Part shown: one piece after another, positions 1 through 9,304 of the stretch | Layout: every line of letters starts with the position of its first letter | How positions within the stretch are numbered: position 1 is the stretch's first letter | NCBI GenBank assembly: GCA_949130485.1 | Contig: OX422188.1 | Location: forward strand, 1,883,722 to 1,947,721 | Length of the DNA: 64,000 nt | Direction: 5' to 3' | Source: Agelas oroides | Lineage: Eukaryota > Porifera > Demospongiae > Agelasida > Agelasidae | Program-made: the position numbers and the translations under genes | The notes under the pieces: generated by a model | Databases searched by the model: none | What the model was told of the DNA's origin: nothing | The model's input: only the letters and a program-made list of their open reading frames with translations

Positions 1-15
1 GTAATGAATAGTAAG

Positions 16-160
16 TTAGCTTTGCTCGCTTTCTTCCTCTGGTATTCCCTCCTCCTCAGCGGTACTACTGCAGAAAGTGCTGACTTCCGGTGTTAATATA
101 CTCTCATCATCTAGCCGAACTGTCTGTAGCCGCTTAAGTCCATCTTCCCCCACAACATAT
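16..160 (-). CDS. HINFP: HINFP exon 3 (C-terminal tail, stop)
   Basis: Too short to stand out as an open frame, but it is identified by a TGTGCAG acceptor and the continuation YVVGEDGLKRLQTVRLDD, equivalent to human YKEHEDGYMRLQLVRYES. The tail is acidic (AEEEGIPEEESEQS) and ends at TAA 18-16. The phase matches the AG|A split codon of exon 2. The 3' UTR and polyadenylation site lie beyond the left edge. Confidence 0.87.
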
Positions 161-3100
161 CTGCACACAAGAGACACAAACATTTAGGCTCAGACATGTA
201 TTCACAAACAGTACCAAGAATGCAGTACAGTGGACCCTCACCTATCCGGCTACAACGGACCGGACCATGGCCAGATAAGTGAAATCGCCGGATATGTGAA
301 TCATCATGTAAGTAGGGTCTATAATGTATTATGCCGTTTCTTTTCCTGTCATGTTATCCATCGTTGGTGTAAACAATCGTCATATTTCGGCCTCTTCAGG
401 CTTCGGACGGTCGAAATTCCGGCATCTTCGCGTGTTCAAACAATCAGAGTACAGCTGCTTTGCTCCGTGTGCAGTGTGGGCATTAAATAGTAGAATGCAC
501 AGAGATCGAGGCTGGATAACTGAGTATTCCAGATAACTGAGGGCTGGATAAGTGAGGGTCCACTGTATCAGAAAAACCTAAGTGGCTGAACCATTCACAC
601 CCATCAGTTTAATTTGTAGCACTTCACAATGGAATCTCAATCTGTTAGATAGCCTTGCCCAAAATAGTATAGATGATAGCTTAGAGTAGAAAGTACAATC
701 AAAATAGCACTAACTTAAATCACCTCTCTCACCTAAACCTGCAGTGCCCTGGGGGCAGTTCAAAACCATGGGTGGCCTTCAGATGCATAGTCAGCTTCTT
801 TCCTTCAGAAAATCTCAATTCACAAACATGGCAGCAATATAGCATCTGGTCTGGTAGGTGTGCCTTTTTCATGTGCAGCTGCCAACTCTTCTGAGTCTTT
901 GCATGATATTTGCACCCTGTTACAGTACATGGATATGTATTCTGACGGTGAGACTCCAGATGCTCACTTAATGTGTATGGAGTCTTGAACTTCTTGTGGC
1001 AAAGAGGGCACTCATGTGGTTTGCTCTCCATGTGGCGAAACCGAATGTGACGGAGAAGCTGGGAGGGACTGTTGCATGTAAGTTCACAGTTGGGACACTG
1101 GAGGGTGTTGATGTGTCGCCGGACATGCTCACGAAGGTGTCTCTCATTGGGGTAGCACTTGTGACAGAAGGAGCAGGTAAGGTTGGCATCAGTGGGCTCC
1201 ACCTGGCGGGTGAGATGGTCCTTTAGCTTAGTGTTACTGGCGAACAGACTGCCGCAGGTCGGGCAGGCCACCACTTTCTCATGTGTGTGGGTGCGGGTAT
1301 GCTCAAGAACTTTGGACTTGTCCCGGCCACGAAATGAACAGTCTAAAATAGCAAAAATGGCAAAAATAAGGCATAATGCCAAGCATAGTTTATGCATGGC
1401 CAGTTTTAACAGTAGGTTATGTGGGTCACCACATGGTGATAATTAGTTGAACCATTGGCAGGAAGGAACCCTCCTTCCATTTACTGTAGTCTTGAAAAGG
1501 TGCCCATGGGCAGAGCAGCTTACAAGTCAGTCAAAGAGGAGGGTCGGCACTCTTTGAAGTGTTTCTGCATTTACCCCCAAAAGAGTGCCCATGTCACGTT
1601 TACAGCAACTTGGTGCCCTCAAACCCAATAAATGGACAAACAGTAATATACAATGGAGCCACAGCCATACGGATGGTGGACGGAAATCCGGATACTACGC
1701 CACCATTTTAAGTGGCAAAAATGACCACGGTCTATGGAGCTTAAGTACAGCGGAGCAGATTGTGAGCTCCTTTCTCACCAGTGCAGGAAGTGATTTCACA
1801 TTTACACCCAGAATGCACAAGGTCTCAACAGGACCTAACGCTCACTGAAGTGAATAAGCTTGCCTGCATGCCACGTTGACGCATTGAGCTCACAAAGTGC
1901 TTCGCTCTACTTAAGCTCCATAGACCACGGTCTTCCTTGCCACTCAAAATGGCGGCGTAGTATCCGGATTTTCCTCCTCTGTCCGTTTTACGTTTGGTTA
2001 CGTGAGGCATTGCATAAGGTCTATTTCCAGACAAATGGTAAAACTGAAAATAGGTACTTGTCAAATGCACACACAAGATATAGAGTAACCAATCAATTAT
2101 CGGACACCCCACATTATTGGACGGCTGCATAGCACGAATGGGAGTAACAACGGCCCTTGTTTCTGATCCAGAGGTAGGTTGATGCAACTGCTACATGCAC
2201 CCCAAATTTGAGCTTTATAGATCAGTGAATGTGAACGCTATGCCCCAATAAAGGGCGGTGTCCGATGGTCGCGACCATCGGACGAAACTTCTGATCCACG
2301 GACGACGAAATCCTATAAAGCAAGGGAGGCAGCACTGTCCACCAAACTTGGTTTTCAGCTGCAGCCATCCTTACTCTACCTAACCTCCAATTATCAGCGA
2401 TTCTGTTGTAGAACGGAGAGAAGTGTCGCGTGAAGAAGCGCGCAGGTTCAACCCAGCAATCATCGGACGAGAATGAGCATGCGTGTATGCACATTTTGAC
2501 ATTGAAAAGGCTCGCAGTTAAATACACTGTGGTAGCTAAGTGGAGATCCCCTCACGCGACACTTCTCTCCGTTCTACAACAGAATCACTGATAATTGGAG
2601 GTTAGGTAGAGTAAGGATGGCTGCAGCTGAAAACCAAGTTTGGTGGACAGTGCTGCCTCCCTCGCTTTATAGGACTTTGTCGTCCGTGGATCGGTAGTTT
2701 CGTCCGATGGTCGCGACCATCGGACACCGCCATTTATTAGGGCATAGCGTCAACATTCACGGATCTATAAAGCTCAAATTTGGGGTGCACGTAGCAGTTG
2801 CATCAACTTACCTACTGGATCAAAAACAAGGGCCGTTGTTACTCCCATTCGTGCTATGCAGCCGTCCGATAATGTGGGGTGTCCGATAATTGATTGGTTA
2901 CTCTAGACAACTGAGACTCACCTTTCCATCTACAGCACATACTGCGTTCACTCATGGCATGATTATGTATGTGTGTGTAGAACTCTCCAACACTTTCAAA
3001 CCTTCTACCACACTTGCTTTCTTCCCACTGGCACCTTAGCTCCACCTCTAGCTGAGGAACCACATTCTGCATGTCACCATCCAACTGGCAGGAAGGCAGC

Positions 3101-3387
3101 CCTTTCTTAATCTGCAACTCTGATCCAAGAAGCTTCTGGTAGGAATGGTACGGGTGGAACAAAACATGACACACATATTCATGGGAGTCAGAGCATGAAA
3201 AGTCACAACCAATCCAGCTGCAGCACACCACCTCTTCGTCCTCCCCCTCCTTTTCCCGCAAAGAAATGTGGGTCTTCACATGGGAGGTGAAATAGTGCAT
3301 ATCTGTGAAGCTCAGCCCACACTTCAGTCCAGTTGGAAGAACCCACTCACAGCTGAGTGGCTGCAGCAATTTCAGATATCTGGACAT
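16..3387 (-). CDS. HINFP: Histone H4 transcription factor-like C2H2 zinc-finger protein (HINFP orthologue), 3 exons
   Basis: HINFP is a nuclear multi-zinc-finger protein that in animals activates histone H4 genes at the G1/S transition. Three exons (3387-2922, 1342-733, 160-16) join in phase to give 406 residues and a TAA stop at 18-16. About ten C2H2-type fingers follow one another from residue 15. The diagnostic stretches match vertebrate HINFP: THEKVVACPTCG, the finger ending in DHLTRQ (Q replaces the last His, as in human DHIRRQ), CHVCELRFSEGKKLTMHL, and PPGHCRFR followed by GEDGLKRLQ (human PSGHPRFR ... EDGYMRLQ). Both introns are GT-AG. The start is the Met at 3387-3385, about as far ahead of the first finger as in human HINFP; an in-frame Met at 3411 is the alternative. 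The protein is shorter than the human one (517 residues) because the tail after the last finger is only about 55 residues. Orthology rests on sequence recognition by eye. Confidence 0.9.
161..732 (-). other. HINFP intron 2
   Basis: A 572-bp GT-AG intron between exons 2 and 3. Apart from the 338-bp TA-flanked MITE it is AT-rich sequence in which I see no further gene or motif. Confidence 0.85.
228..565. mobile_element. Tigger/pogo-like MITE in HINFP intron 2
   Basis: A 338-bp element flanked by TA on both sides (226-227 and 566-567). Its terminal inverted repeats begin CAGTGGACCCTCACCTATCC on the left, and the right end mirrors this as GGATAAGTGAGGGTCCACTG. Internal repeats of the GATAA type (GGATAACTGAG, AGATAACTGAG) follow the right terminus. 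TA duplications and CAGT...TATCC termini are typical of the pogo/Tigger branch of Tc1/mariner. No transposase is present, so it is nonautonomous. Small open frames inside it are chance. Confidence 0.85.
733..1342 (-). CDS. HINFP: HINFP exon 2 (central and C-terminal fingers)
   Basis: Encodes about 203 residues covering fingers 4-10, with acceptor TTTTAG|AC and donor TTTAG|GTGAGA. It carries the most conserved blocks (THEKVVACPTCG, HLREHVRRH, LLRHIRFRH, HLESH, CHVCELRF). The upstream part of the open frame (residues beginning MHKLCLAL) is intron read-through and is excluded. Confidence 0.9.
1660..2000. mobile_element. Imperfect foldback MITE in HINFP intron 1
   Basis: Arms 1688-1769 and 1886-1967 are inverted copies. 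CCGGATACTACGCC... ending in GAGCTC on the left is mirrored by GAGCTC... ending in GGCGTAGTATCCGG on the right, at about 85 percent identity by eye, with about 115 bp between them. Weaker similarity runs outward to roughly 1660 and 2000. I could not fix the exact termini or a target duplication, so the superfamily is open. Confidence 0.7.
2083..2903. mobile_element. Long-armed palindromic (foldback) DNA element, TA-flanked
   Basis: An 821-bp element made almost entirely of two inverted arms of about 350 bp (2083-2433 and 2552-2903) around a 118-bp centre. The termini GAGTAACCAATCAATTATCG and its mirror are flanked by TA on each side (2081-2082, 2904-2905). Each arm contains a smaller perfect palindrome built on GTCCGATGGTCG. 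The arms differ at only a few scattered positions, so the insertion or the arm homogenisation is fairly recent. The TA duplication points to a Tc1/mariner/pogo relative. No transposase is encoded. Confidence 0.88.
2922..3387 (-). CDS. HINFP: HINFP exon 1 (N-terminus, first fingers)
   Basis: Encodes about 155 residues with three degenerate CxnC...HxnH fingers (starting CEWVLPTG, CCSWIGCDF and CQWEESKCG) and the first half of the fourth (CRWK). The acidic linker REKEGEDEEVV between fingers 1 and 2 corresponds to the acidic stretch at the same place in human HINFP. The donor reads AAAG|GTGAGT, leaving one base of a split Asp codon (K-D-C-S-F across the junction, human WKGCTCTF). The reading frame runs on into foldback-element sequence in the intron, which is not coding. 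Confidence 0.88.
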
Positions 3388-3659
3388 AGTCACTGATCCA
3401 ATAAATAGCACCCCAGTGGCAAAGGTGAGCGACTATTGCAGAACCGTGATATCTGGCACAAATAAACTGGTAGGTAACGCTACCCAACAGTCAAAAGTGT
3501 TGCCAAATTTGAAATAACTTACAGCTTATGCCGTTTTGATCACCAAGTGGCTGAAACATTCCCGCCTATTTGCTCTCTCGGCGATCCAGATAATTCCGTA
3601 TACCACACAAATAGGCGTGGTTCACCGTATAGCTCTGTATACTACACGAAATCATTGCA

Positions 3660-3717
3660 AGGCCTTCCCACCATTTTGCATACGTGAGCGATCAAAAACT
3701 GGACGGTGGGAAGGCCT
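3660..3717. repeat. Short hairpin with 13-bp perfect arms
   Basis: AGGCCTTCCCACC at 3660-3672 is perfectly inverted at 3705-3717 with a 32-bp loop. It may be the remnant of a small MITE; no flanking duplication was found. Confidence 0.65.
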
Positions 3718-3735
3718 GGGAAGGAGGCTAGATAG

Positions 3736-3786
3736 AGCCAGTCCACTCATGGAGCCAGTCCACTCATACAGCCAGTCCACTCATGC
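3736..3786 (+). repeat. Three-copy 17-bp tandem repeat
   Basis: AGCCAGTCCACTCAT recurs at 3736, 3753 and 3770 with a two-base variable spacer. It sits about 100 bp before the large satellite but has a different sequence. Confidence 0.85.
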
Positions 3787-4013
3787 AGCCGGACTCCATC
3801 GGCTCCAGACTAAATCACTGGGATCCTTGCACATCTACCTCACACCATATAGACCCCTTTCTCATGCATTCTCTGCTTGACTGTACATGACTTTAGAACA
3901 CTCTACCATGGCTGTACTTGACTCTACTGCACTCCACCATGGCTCTACAAGGCTCTACCAAACTCTACTACACTCTACCATGGCTCTACTTGGCTCTACT
4001 AGACCCTACCCAA

Positions 4014-4191
4014 GCGAAGTAGAGCTAACTACAGCCATGGTAGAGTGTAGTAGAGTCAAGTAGAATCGAGTAGAACCATGGTAGAATGTAATAGAGTCAT
4101 GGTGACTCAAGTAGAGCAATGGTAGAATGTAGTAGAGCCAAGCAGAATCAAAGAGATCAAGTAGGAGCCATGGTAGAGACTATGGTAGAAT
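4014..4191 (-). repeat. Inverted satellite block near the left edge
   Basis: About 178 bp in which the satellite runs on the opposite strand (GTAGAGTCAAGTAGA, CCATGGTAGAGTG). It is bounded by plus-oriented units on both sides (ending ACCCAAGC before, starting CTCCGCTACATT after). The copy is degenerate, which fits an array edge. Confidence 0.88.
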
Positions 4192-4485
4192 GGCTCCGCT
4201 ACATTCTACCATGTCTCTACTTGAATCTACATGACTCTACAACATTCTACCATGGCTTTACTTGACCCTACTTCACTCCACTACACTCTACCATGGCTCT
4301 ACGTGACTCTACTTGAGCTCTAGCTACTTTACTCTACTACACTCTACCATGGCTCTACTTGGCTCTACTGCACTCTACCATGGCTCTACTACATTCTACC
4401 CTGGCTCTATACGTGACTTTACTTGACTCTACTACACTTTTCCACGGCTCTACTTGTCTCTACTTGACTCTACTACACTCTACCA

Positions 4486-5570
4486 TGGCTCTACTACATT
4501 CTACCATGGCTCTACGTGACTCTACTTGACTCTACTACACTTTACCATGGCTCTACATGGCTCTTCTTGACTCTAGACTACTACACTCTACTATGGCTCT
4601 ACTTGCCTCCACTTGGCTTTACTACACTCTACCATGGCTCTACTGCATTCTACAAATGCTCTACTTGACTGTGCTACTCTTTACCATGGCTCTACTTGCC
4701 TCTACTTGACTCTACTACACCCTACCATGGCTCTACTTGGCTATACTTTCCTCTCCTACACTCTACCATGGCTCTACACCATTTTACCATGGCTCTACTT
4801 GACTCTAGTTTCCTGTACTACATTTTACAATGGCTCTATACTTGGCTCTCTTTGACTCTACTACATTCTTACATGGCTCTACTTCACTCTTCATTACTCT
4901 ACTACGTTCTACCATGGCTCTACTTGGCTCTACTTGACTCTACTACACTCTACCATGGCTATCCTTGACTCTACTACACTCTACCATGGCTCTACTTGGC
5001 TCTACTTGACTCTACTACACTCTACCATGGCTCTACTACATTCTACCATGGCTCTATGTGACTCTACTTGACTCTACTACACTTTACCATGGCTCTACAT
5101 GGCTCTTCTTGACTCTAGACTACTACACTCTACTATGGCTCTACTTGCCTCCACTTGGCTTTACTACACTCTACCATGGCTCTACTGCATTCTACAAATG
5201 CTCTACTTGACTGTGCTACTCTTTACCATGGCTCTACTTGCCTCTACTTGACTCTACTACACCCTACCATGGCTCTACTTGGCTATACTTTCCTCTCCTA
5301 CACTCTACCATGGCTCTACACCATTTTACCATGGCTCTACTTGACTCTAGTTTCCTGTACTACATTTTACAATGGCTCTATACTTGGCTCTCTTTGACTC
5401 TACTACATTCTTACATGGCTCTACTTCACTCTTCATTACTCTACTACGTTCTACCATGGCTCTACTTGGCTCTACTTGACTCTACTACACTCTACCATGG
5501 CTATCCTTGACTCTACTACACTCTACCATGGCTCTACTTGGCTCTACTTGGCTCTACTACACTCTACCAT
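4486..5570 (+). repeat. 542-bp tandem duplication
   Basis: Copies at about 4486-5027 and 5028-5570 agree base for base over most of their length, including the distinctive CTTCTTGACTCTAGACTACT and TTTCCTGTACTACATTTTAC. A third, partial copy follows at about 5590-5850. Copy borders are approximate because the base repeat blurs them. Confidence 0.88.
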
Positions 5571-6649
5571 GGCTCTACTCCATTCTACCATGACTCTACT
5601 TGACTCTACTACACCCTACCATGGCTCTACTTGGCTATACTTTCCTCTCCTACACTCTACCATGGCTCTACACCATTTTACCATGGCTCTTCTTGACTCT
5701 AGTTTCCTGTACTACATTTTACAATGGCTCTATACTTGGCTCTCTTTCACTCTACTACATTCTTACATGGCTCTACTTCACTCTTCATTACTCTACTACG
5801 TTCTACCATGGCTCTACTTGGCTCTACTTGACTCTACTACACTCTACCATGGCTCTACTCCATTCTACCATGACTCTACTTGACTCTACTTGACTTTCCT
5901 ACGCTCTACCATGGCTCTTCTTGACTCTACTTGGCTCTACTACACTCTACCATAGCTATCGTTGGCTCTTCTTGACTCTACTACACTCTACCATGGCTCT
6001 ACTTGACTTTACATTACTCTACTACGTTCTACCATGGCTCTACTTGGCTCTACTTGGCTCTACTACACTCTACCATGGCTCTACTTGGCTCTACTTAGCT
6101 CTACTTGGCTCTACTACACTCTACCATGGCTCTACTTGGCTCTACTTGGCTCTACTACACTCTACCATGGCTCTACTACATTCTACCACGGCTCTACCTG
6201 ACTCTACACGACTCTACTACATTTTACTATGGCTCCACCTGACTCTACCTGACTCTACTACACTCTTTCCATGGCTATACTTGAATCTACTACACTCTAT
6301 ACCATGGATCAACTTGACTCTACTTGACTTTACTGCACTCTACCATGTCTCTACTTGACTCTACTGGACTTTACCATGTCTCTACTTGGCTATACTTGGC
6401 TCTACTGGACTCTACTGTGTCTCTACTTGGCTATACTTGGCTCTACTACACTCTACCATGGCTCCACTACATTCTACCTTCTCTCTACTTTACTCTACAT
6501 GACTCTACCACATTCTACCATGGCTTTACTTGACCCTAGTTGACTCTACCCTGGCTCTACTTGACTCTACCTGAATATGCTTGACGCTACTACACTCTAC
6601 AATGGCTCTACTTGGCTCTACTTCGCTCTACTACACTCTACCATGGCTG

Positions 6650-7272
6650 ATTAAAATTTTCACTAAACCCTCCTACTGTCCTCATCAATATGCCGCACAG
6701 CGCCTCAGAGATGACGTCTTCATCAGAAACTCGAACCCGTACCCTGAGATACATACTTCGGTCCCGGGGGATTTACATCGATGAACCCGCAATCGCCTCC
6801 CCGGAGATACAGTCTGAGCCTCCCCCGACGCAGGACGACAGCATCAACACCGTACAGGAGACACCGAACAGTAAATTCAGACTGATCCTCCCTGTAACGC
6901 CGTGCATGCCCCATACAAGTAGCTTAGAATATATTAACCATAGCTCTTCCCCCCTACTGTTTAGCCCCACCCCAATCCCAGCCCATGTCCCTACCTCTAA
7001 CTCCCCCCAGGACCACCCACCTCTCCCCCACCTAGCCCCACCAATAGTCCCTGCAATACTAGTTCCCAGCATGAAGAATCCCTACCCGTATCCCCTGAAC
7101 TATTCAGCCCCACCCCCACAAGTACCACAATCCAGAACAAGTGGCCATCACCCCCCCCCTCTTCCTCAACGATCCCCACGCATTAGAAGACACAGGCTAC
7201 ATAATTATGCAAGCCTTGCTTCAACAAATGGGAGCTACGATGTGCGTAGCAGTGTTGGCGCTCCCCCACCTG
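6650..7272 (+). other. Non-satellite island with a proline-rich open frame
   Basis: Unique sequence interrupts the array between CTCTACCATGGC and CCTCTACACCATTC. An open frame starts at ATG 6690 and stays open through the whole island (about 195 codons), then runs into satellite and stops near 7313. Its start is rich in Ser, Thr and Arg (MTSSSETRTRTLRYILRS), the middle is Pro-rich (HPPLPHLAPPIVP, NYSAPPPQVPQ), and a basic patch follows (SPRIRRHRLHN). The plus strand is C-rich and T-poor, so stops are rare and openness is weak evidence for coding. It may be a captured exon or a fragment of a mobile-element protein. I recognise no domain, and no target duplication or terminal repeat is visible. 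Confidence 0.5.
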
Positions 7273-9093
7273 ACACCCCAACCTCTACACCATTCTACCA
7301 TGGCTCTATTTGACTCTCACAATTGCCTCTACTACAGTCTATATTGGCTCTACTGCATTCTACCATGTCTCTGCGTGACTGTACATGACTTTACAACACC
7401 TACAATGACTCCACTTGATTCTACTTGACTCTACTGCACTCCACCATGGCTCTACCACACTCTACTACACTCTATACCATGGCTCTACTTGGCTCTCCTT
7501 GGCTCTACTACACTCTACCATGGCTCTACTTGACTCTACTTTCCTGTACTACATTCTACTATGGCTCTACTTGGCTCTCCTTGACTCTACTACATTCTTC
7601 CATAACTCTACTACTTGACTCTTCATTACTCTACTACGTTCTATCATGGCTCTACTTGGCTCTACTTCACTCTACTACACTCTACCGTGGCTATCCTTGA
7701 CTCTACTACACTCTAACATGGCTCTACTTGGCTCTACGTGGCGCTACTACACTCTACCATGGCTCTACTCCATTCTACGATGGCTCCACTTGACTCTACT
7801 TGACTCTCCTACGCTCTACCATGGGTCTACTTGACTCTACTTGGCTCTTCTACACTCTACCATGGCTGTCGTTGGATCTAGACTCTACTACACTCTACCA
7901 TGGCTCTACTTGGCTCTACTTGACTCTACTACGTTCTACCATGGCTCTATACTTGACTCTACTTCACTCTACTTCACTCTACCATGTCTCTACTTGGCTA
8001 TACTTGGCTCTATACTGCAATCTACCATGGCTCTACTTGGCTCTGCTACACTCTACCATCGCTCCACTACATTCTACCTTCTCTCTACTTTACTCTACAT
8101 GACTCTACCACATTCTACCATGGCTTTACTTGACCCAAGTTGACTCTACTACACTCTACCATGGCTCTATACTTGGCTCTACTTGACTCTACTACACTCT
8201 ACCATGGCTTTACTACATTCTACCATGGCTCTACTTGACTCTACTTGACTCTCCTACACTCTACCATGGCTCTATACTTGACTCTATACTTGACTCTACT
8301 ACACTCTACCATGGCTCTACTTGGTTTTACTTGACTCTACTGCACTGCACCATGGCTCTACCCATGGTTCTACTTGAATCTACTTGACGCTACTACACCC
8401 TACCATGGATCTACTTTATTCTACTTGACTTTATAACACTCTACAATGGCTCTACTTGGCTCTACTTGACTCTATTACACTCTCCCATGGCTCTACTTTG
8501 CTCTACTTGGCTCTACTGCACTCCAACATGGCTCTACATCACTCTACCAGACTCTACTACACTCTACCTTGTCTCTACTTGGCTATACTTGGCTCCTCTA
8601 CACCCTACCATGACTCTACTTGGCTCTACTTGGCTCCTCTACACCCTACCATGGCTCTACTTGGCTCTATTTGGCTCTACTACACCGTGCTCTACCATGG
8701 CTCCACTACATTCTACCTTCTCTCTACTTTACTCTACATGACTCTACCACATTCTACCATGGCTTTACTTGACCCTAGTTGACTCTACTACACTCTACCA
8801 TGGCTCTATACTTGGCTCTATACTTGGCTCTACTTGACTCTACTACATTCTACCATGGCTCTCCTACATTCTACCATGGCTCTACTTTACTCTACTTGAC
8901 TCTCCTACACTCTACCATGGCTCTACCTGGCTCTACTTGGCTCTACTACACTCTACCATGGCTCCACTACATTCTACCTTCTCTCTACTTTACTCTACAT
9001 GACTCTACCACATTCTACCATGGCTTTACTTGACCCTAGTTGACTCTAGTACACTCTACCATGGCTCTACTTGGCTCTACTTGATTCTACTAT

Positions 9094-9304
9094 GGTCAAC
9101 TAGGGTCAAGTAAATCCATGCTAGAACGTGGTAGACTCATGTAGAGTAATGTGTAGCCATATTAAAATGTAGTAGAATAGTGTAGAGTCAGGTAGAGCCA
9201 TGGTAGAATGTAGTAGAGCCATGGTAGAGTGTAGTACAGCCAAGTAGAGTCAAGTATAGAGTGTAGGAGAGTCAAGGAGAGTCATGGTAGAATGTAGTAG
9301 AGCC
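9094..9304 (-). repeat. Inverted satellite block forming a local foldback
   Basis: About 211 bp on the opposite strand. Its reverse complement (ending in TTTACTTGACCCTAGTTGAC) closely resembles the plus-oriented stretch about 50-100 bp to its left (9000-9045, TTTACTTGACCCTAGTTGAC), so the two can pair as a hairpin. The nearby copy differs at several bases, so the inversion is not very recent. Confidence 0.85.

Larger units (their letters stand above)
1343..2921 (-). other. HINFP intron 1
   Basis: A 1,579-bp intron almost filled by two foldback elements (about 1660-2000 and 2083-2903). The stretch 1343-1660 shows no recognisable feature. The small open frames seen on both strands within it lie in the transposon arms. 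Confidence 0.82.
3388..3877. other. Spacer upstream of HINFP
   Basis: This stretch lies between the HINFP start codon and the satellite. It would hold the HINFP promoter and 5' UTR on the minus strand, but I see no clear TATA box or initiator. It contains a 13-bp hairpin and a short tandem repeat, listed separately. Confidence 0.6.

Noticed and set aside
968-1446. Open frames on the plus strand and in another minus frame across HINFP exon 2
   Set aside because: They are antisense or out-of-frame shadows of the zinc-finger exon and encode no recognisable domain.
1585-2889. Small open frames of 60-120 codons in HINFP intron 1
   Set aside because: They lie in the arms of foldback elements and partly mirror each other because the arms are inverted copies.
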